Shown one piece after another: positions 60,147 to 64,000 of a DNA stretch of 64,000 nt. The position numbers and the translations under genes are program-made. The stretch spans positions 1 to 64,000 of the forward strand of contig JAJZUM010000001.1 of assembly GCA_021848605.1 (NCBI GenBank), given 5' to 3'. Each line of letters begins with the position of its first letter. Within the stretch, counting starts at the first letter, position 1. The notes beneath the pieces are model-generated. The model was not told where the DNA came from. It saw only the letters and a list, made by a program, of their open reading frames with translations, and did not search any database. Origin of the DNA: Pseudomonadota bacterium. Lineage in GTDB: Bacteria; Pseudomonadota; Gammaproteobacteria; Pseudomonadales; Moraxellaceae.

Positions 60147-60204
60147 GACGCACCTCCTGGTTATTGATTCCCGCAAACCAGTTAAAGCACGTAACATGCC
60201 AAAA

Positions 60205-60232
60205 ATTATATTTGTAAATATTTTATTTTAAA
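60205..60232 (-). promoter_or_regulatory. Putative promoter of the tiny protein / hemerythrin-like genes
   Basis: On the minus strand a perfect TATAAT (60205-60210) lies 16 bases after TTTAAA (60227-60232), in very A/T-rich DNA. The region from 60198 to 60311 holds no gene. Confidence 0.45.
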
Positions 60233-60311
60233 TCAAGTTGTTAGATAAAAAACAAACAAACCAGTTGAATGAGTGAGGCACCAGCATTGAGCATGACCGT
60301 TGATCGATGCA

Positions 60312-61181
60312 CTAATCAAAGACAATCGTTTTATTGGCATGCACCAAAACCCTGTCTTCCAGATGCCACCGTACAGCACGGGCAAGCACCTGACGCTCCA
60401 TTTCCTGCCCAAGCGCACGCAAACTCTCGACATCATGCCGATGCGAAACCCGATGTACCCCCTGCTCAATAATCGGCCCTTGATCAAGATCAGCCGTGAC
60501 ATAGTGTGCCGTGGCACCAATCAACTTGACACCTTTGTCGTAAGCCTGCTGGTAGGGATTGGCACCGACAAAGGCCGGCAAGAACGAGTGATGAATATTA
60601 ATGATCCGGTGTGGCCAGCGAGCCACCATCTCTGGACTAAGAATTTGCATGAAACGGGCAAGCACAATTAGATCAGCACCGGCCAGCAGCGCCTCCATCT
60701 GTGCTTCTGAATCCTGGCGATGTTCCGCAGTGAACGGAATATGGTGAAATGGAACTCCAAAACGCTCGACTTCACTACCAAGATCTGGATGATTGCTGAT
60801 AACAGAATGTATGGCACAGGGAAGACTCTGTCGTGACCAACGCCAGAGCAATTCAAGCAAGGCATGATCGTGCTTAGAGACCAGGATGGCAACTTTCTTG
60901 TAATCAGAAGCAAAACTCAGAGTCCATTGCATTTCATATCGGCGCGCCACAGCCTCAGCAAATGTAGCAGGCAACACCTGGCGGGACACATCGAGGTGAG
61001 GGGTTTGAAATTCAAGGCGCATGAAGTAGGTACCCTGCTCAGAAGCCGTAGCATACTGATCCAAAGCAGTAATATTTGCACCATGATTATAGAGAAAACT
61101 TGATACAGCACTGACAATACCCGGACGATCCGGACAAGTAATCAGCAGACGCGCTGTTGTTAATTCTGAATCATTCTTCAT
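60312..61181 (-). CDS. purU: Formyltetrahydrofolate deformylase
   Basis: A 289-aa enzyme that hydrolyses 10-formyltetrahydrofolate to formate, balancing one-carbon pools and purine synthesis. An N-terminal ACT domain (LLITCPDRPGIVSAVSSFLY) precedes the formyltransferase fold: LARFMQILSPEMV, IINIHHSFLPAFVGANPY and ATAHYVTADLDQGPII with its catalytic His and Asp. ATG 61181 fits the usual start; the frame open to 61247 is not used. Confidence 0.95.
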   Translation of the reverse strand: MKNDSELTTARLLITCPDRPGIVSAVSSFLYNHGANITALDQYATASEQGTYFMRLEFQTPHLDVSRQVLPATFAEAVARRYEMQWTLSFASDYKKVAILVSKHDHALLELLWRWSRQSLPCAIHSVISNHPDLGSEVERFGVPFHHIPFTAEHRQDSEAQMEALLAGADLIVLARFMQILSPEMVARWPHRIINIHHSFLPAFVGANPYQQAYDKGVKLIGATAHYVTADLDQGPIIEQGVHRVSHRHDVESLRALGQEMERQVLARAVRWHLEDRVLVHANKTIVFD

Positions 61182-61249
61182 GCCACATACTCCCAACAAA
61201 GCCAAACTGATATGATGGCACCTCAGTATCTGTTGCGGAGCAAACAATC

Positions 61250-62134
61250 CTGCCCATACACCGCCACCCCATCATACACGCAATTTTATTGCTCATCGGA
61301 TCAGCCTTCCTGTTCTCCACCATGGGGCTACTGATCCGGATTGTTTCTGTCCACGCGGACAATAGCCTAATTGTTTTTGCCCGCAATTTGGTCGGTGTCG
61401 TGCTGCTCGCGCCCATCATGCTGATACAATCGGGTATGAGCAGTATGAAGACCAGAAAACCGCTTCTGCATCTCGCTCGAGCCCTTTCAGGGCTGAGCGC
61501 CATGTATGGCTTTTTCTACGCGCTGGCCCACATTCCACTCGCCAATGCCATGGTATTTACTTACTCCGCACCCGTATTCATTCCAGTGGTTGCCTGGCTT
61601 GCCCTTAATGAGCACATTAATGCACGCATCATCTCGGCCACTCTGCTTGGCCTGACCGGTGTTGTACTCGTCTGCAAACCTCATGCCGCCTGGTTCAATC
61701 TGATGAGCCTCATCGGCATTGCCTCAGCCCTGCTGGCTGCGATCGCATTTGTCAGTGTGCGTGCCCTGACCGCCACAGAATCACCCCAGCGGATTGTCTT
61801 TTACTTTGCGGCCATATCGACCCTGCTTTCGCTGATCCCCTATAGCCTGTCACATCCCCACGACCCATCACTCAAGTGGCAGACATTATTTCAGCTTGGC
61901 GGTATCGGTGCTCTTGCCACCCTCAGCCAACTCTGTCTTTCCAAAGCCTACAGCCTTGCACCGGCATCACGTATTGGCCCCATTAACTACCTTGCCATCG
62001 TCATTTCTGGTGGTTATGCGTGGGTCCTTTGGGGTGAAAAACCCGACCCAGCAGCCATTGCCGGTGCTGCAATGATTTTAATCGCTACTTACCTTTGCCT
62101 GGGAAAGAACCCGGCAAAGGAGGAGCACCCTTGA
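61250..62134 (+). CDS. EamA-family (DMT) transporter
   Basis: A protein of about 294 aa with ten membrane helices in two EamA repeats. GSAFLFSTMGLLIRIVS starts the first, and YTYSAP-like FTYSAPVFIPVVAWL ends it. The second begins near LMSLIGIASALLAAIAFVSVRAL and ends IVISGGYAWVLWGEKPD. Substrate is unknown. There is no ATG in the right place: TTG 61289 lacks a ribosome-binding site and would cut the first helix, while CTG 61250 has GGAG nine bases ahead. I place the start there with caution. Its last 50 bases overlap ffh. Confidence 0.8.
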   Translation: MPIHRHPIIHAILLLIGSAFLFSTMGLLIRIVSVHADNSLIVFARNLVGVVLLAPIMLIQSGMSSMKTRKPLLHLARALSGLSAMYGFFYALAHIPLANAMVFTYSAPVFIPVVAWLALNEHINARIISATLLGLTGVVLVCKPHAAWFNLMSLIGIASALLAAIAFVSVRALTATESPQRIVFYFAAISTLLSLIPYSLSHPHDPSLKWQTLFQLGGIGALATLSQLCLSKAYSLAPASRIGPINYLAIVISGGYAWVLWGEKPDPAAIAGAAMILIATYLCLGKNPAKEEHP

Positions 62135-63503
62135 GACCGCCTGGCAAGGCGTTCATGAGCCCCGACCCTTGCAAGCCTCGCATCATCTTCATCATCCCGG
62201 CGGGAGATGCAAATTTTTTCATCATTTTTTCCATCTGGGCATGCTGTTTCAAAACCCGGTTGACATCCTGAATCTGTGTCCCGGAGCCTGCCGCAATTCT
62301 GCGCTTACGTGAACTGTTGATCAGGTCCGGACGCAAGCGTTCTTTCATGGTCATAGATTGGATAATGGCGCGGATTTGTCGAACCATACGGTCAGGAGAC
62401 TGCTGCTTTTCAATTTGCTGGATGACTTGTGGTGACATCCCGGGCAATTTGTCCAGCATCCCCATCATGCCCCCCATAGCATCCAGTTGTGAAAATTGAT
62501 CAAGCATGTCCTGCAAATCAAAACCTTTGCCCTTTTTTAGCTTGCGGGCCAGTTTCTCTGCCTTTTCTTTATCCAGCGCCCGTTCAGCTTGTTCTACCAG
62601 AGTTAACACATCGCCCATGCCCAGGATCCGCGAAGCCATACGCTCCGGGTGAAACGGCTCCAGGGCATCAACTTTCTCTCCTGAACCCAAAAACTTGATG
62701 GGTTTCCCGGTCAGCGCCCGCACCGATAAGGCGGCGCCACCCCGTGCATCGCCATCCATCTTGGTCAAAATAACACCGGTCAACGCTAGAGCATCGTTGA
62801 ATGCCTTGGCGGTATTGGCAGCATCCTGACCCGTCATGGCATCTACGACAAACAAGGTCTCAACAGGCTTGAGGTCCGCATGCAACCTCTGGATTTCCCG
62901 CATCATCTGGTCGTCGACATGCAACCGTCCAGCCGTATCAATAATGACGACATCTGCGGCACGAATTCGCCCCTCGTGCACTGCCGCCCGAGCAATGGCA
63001 AGTGGGTCCTGATCCTGGGTCGAAGGGAAAAACATGGCTCCAACCTGAGAAGCCAATGTTTCCAGTTGCAAAATGGCAGCTGGACGATAAATATCCACAG
63101 AGGCTACCAGGACCTTTTTCTTCTGTTCCTGCAACAGACGCGCCAGTTTAGCCACACTGGTTGTTTTGCCGGCGCCTTGCAAACCGGCCATCAAAACCAC
63201 GGCCGGGGGTGTCGTCTGCAAGTTCAGCGAGGCATTGGCCTCTCCCATAAGTCGAACCAGTTCATCATGAACAATTTTGACAAAAGCCTGACCTGGTTGA
63301 AGATTTTTAAGAATTTCCTGACCAAGGGCCTCGGAACGAATCCTGTCGACAAATTCCTTGACAACCGGAAGGGCAACATCGGCTTCGAGCAGAGCTGTAC
63401 GCACTTCCCTGAGCGTATCCTTAATGTTGTCCTCATTAAGTTTTCCTCCACCGGAAATCGCTCGAAGTGTACCGGTCAGTCGTTCCGTCAAATTCTCAAA
63501 CAT
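62085..63503 (-). CDS. ffh: Signal recognition particle protein Ffh
   Basis: A 472-aa GTPase that binds signal sequences and 4.5S RNA for co-translational targeting. The N domain is followed by the G domain with GLQGAGKTTSVAKLA, DTAGRL and TKMDGDARGG; the Met-rich M domain ends with KKFASPAGMMKMMRG. ATG 63503 matches the family start (MFENLTERLTG). It overlaps the convergent transporter gene by 50 bases. Confidence 0.96.
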   Translation of the reverse strand: MFENLTERLTGTLRAISGGGKLNEDNIKDTLREVRTALLEADVALPVVKEFVDRIRSEALGQEILKNLQPGQAFVKIVHDELVRLMGEANASLNLQTTPPAVVLMAGLQGAGKTTSVAKLARLLQEQKKKVLVASVDIYRPAAILQLETLASQVGAMFFPSTQDQDPLAIARAAVHEGRIRAADVVIIDTAGRLHVDDQMMREIQRLHADLKPVETLFVVDAMTGQDAANTAKAFNDALALTGVILTKMDGDARGGAALSVRALTGKPIKFLGSGEKVDALEPFHPERMASRILGMGDVLTLVEQAERALDKEKAEKLARKLKKGKGFDLQDMLDQFSQLDAMGGMMGMLDKLPGMSPQVIQQIEKQQSPDRMVRQIRAIIQSMTMKERLRPDLINSSRKRRIAAGSGTQIQDVNRVLKQHAQMEKMMKKFASPAGMMKMMRGLQGSGLMNALPGGLKGAPPLPGSFPGKGK

Positions 63504-63706
63504 TACATTATCCACCCTGCAATCATGCGCCCATTATAGCCCTAAAAGTATTCAAATCCACGTACATTCATGGCGATTGCTCTCGTTCTCGTTGCTGAAT
63601 ACATCAAAAATGTGAGCTTTGATCAGGCTGACCCATCTCATTGCCCATTGCTGATTTAATTCCTCCAGTTGTCGAAATACGCACACTATGCGAAACTGTA
63701 CTTCTT

Positions 63707-64000
63707 ATGGAACTATTGTTGACGAACATGACGCTCATCTCGGGTGTGGCTGCCACCCTGTTCTATTTATTTTCTGCATGGCTCGCTGGTCGTGCCATGT
63801 GCACCGATTATCCCTTGCGTAAACACCTTATCCTCGGCTCAGGCTGTATGGGGGTTCTCCTGCAGCTATGGGCCTTGCACCATCAAATCCATGACGCATC
63901 AGGCGTTGACTTGAGCCTTTTCAACACACTGGCCCTGATCAGCTGGATGATGGCTCTGCTTACCCTGATCTTCAGCATGTTCCGACCCGTTATTACACTG
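63707..64000 (+). CDS. CcsA/YpjD-like inner-membrane protein, N-terminal part
   Basis: Ninety-eight codons from ATG 63707 to the window edge, with no stop. The product starts MELLLTNMTLISGVAATLFY and has three hydrophobic segments, with LQLWALHHQI between the second and third. This matches the start of the cytochrome c assembly (CcsA/YpjD) family, which lies divergent from ffh in many gammaproteobacteria. The haem-binding WWD region would be beyond the edge. The 63504-63706 gap holds both promoters. Confidence 0.75.
   Translation, partial: MELLLTNMTLISGVAATLFYLFSAWLAGRAMCTDYPLRKHLILGSGCMGVLLQLWALHHQIHDASGVDLSLFNTLALISWMMALLTLIFSMFRPVITL

Noticed and set aside
60222-60236. TTGAT half-site suggesting an FNR box upstream of the hemerythrin-like gene
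   Set aside because: The second half has two mismatches and its distance from the predicted start is wrong for FNR activation.

Overview
The window is a 64-kb chromosomal stretch from a gammaproteobacterium. GC content looks moderate, near 50-53% by eye. The evidence is gene content and order. The run rlmE-ftsH-folP-glmM-tpiA-secG-tRNALeu-tRNAfMet-rimP-nusA-infB-rbfA-truB-rpsO-pnp and the run glyA-nrdR-ribD-ribE-ribB-ribH-nusB-thiL-pgpA-ribA are typical of the class. So are carA-carB-greA, xseB-ispA-dxs, pilS-pilR after a PP0621-type gene, and ffh divergent from a CcsA/YpjD-like gene. A long-form GAPDH (488 aa), hslO and ompR-envZ point to the Oceanospirillales/Pseudomonadales side, but I cannot name a genus. 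Most of the window is core housekeeping DNA with very tight packing and many ATGA or TAATG junctions.

Layout. 1-95: start of an IS607-like recombinase or MerR-type gene, cut by the window edge. 244-3956 (+): PP0621-like protein, the PilS/PilR two-component pair, a possible 35-aa small protein and a periplasmic coiled-coil protein. 3965-6027 (-): small periplasmic protein and GAPDH. 6162-9513: hslO, then ompR-envZ plus a small membrane gene. 9671-12738 (+): tex and mtgA. 12739-13356: a decayed Phd-type toxin-antitoxin locus. 13357-17438 (+): a secreted Cys-rich protein, then xseB-ispA-dxs. 17402-26611 (-): riboflavin biosynthesis genes mixed with nusB, thiL, pgpA, nrdR and glyA, then ppx. 26763-28609 (+): trxA and rho. 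28661-33231 (-): pgeF, a PhaC-like hydrolase, RNase P RNA, and a putative solute-binding protein with its lipoprotein partner. 33403-48343 (-): the pnp to rlmE translation, cell-wall and protease block with two tRNAs. 48404-49521 (+): trmH-type methyltransferase and yhbY. 49602-55184 (-): YccA-like protein, greA, carB and carA. 55456-64000: two tandem diguanylate cyclases, tusA-like, a DUF445 protein, a hemerythrin-like protein with a tiny membrane protein, purU, an EamA transporter, ffh and the start of a CcsA-like gene.

How genes work together. The riboflavin set is complete: RibA makes the GTP-derived pyrimidine, RibB the 4-carbon unit, RibD, RibH and RibE finish the vitamin. The C-terminal half of the RibBA-like protein has lost the zinc cysteines, which fits the presence of a separate RibA. 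IspA and Dxs feed isoprenoid synthesis. CarA/CarB supply carbamoyl phosphate for pyrimidines and arginine. GlmM, FolP, TpiA, SecG and FtsH lie in one long leftward block ending in the transcription/translation genes.

The most interesting signals are regulatory. The carAB leader has a good promoter, an 18-codon leader peptide and an intrinsic terminator nested inside that peptide, which makes a textbook attenuator layout. Two tandem intrinsic terminators separate the tRNAs from rimP-nusA-infB. rho has a strong promoter, a long pyrimidine-rich leader, no Shine-Dalgarno, and an upstream open frame ending on its start codon. I found no CRISPR array, prophage, or obvious new defence system; the window is mainly core genome with a few poorly known genes.
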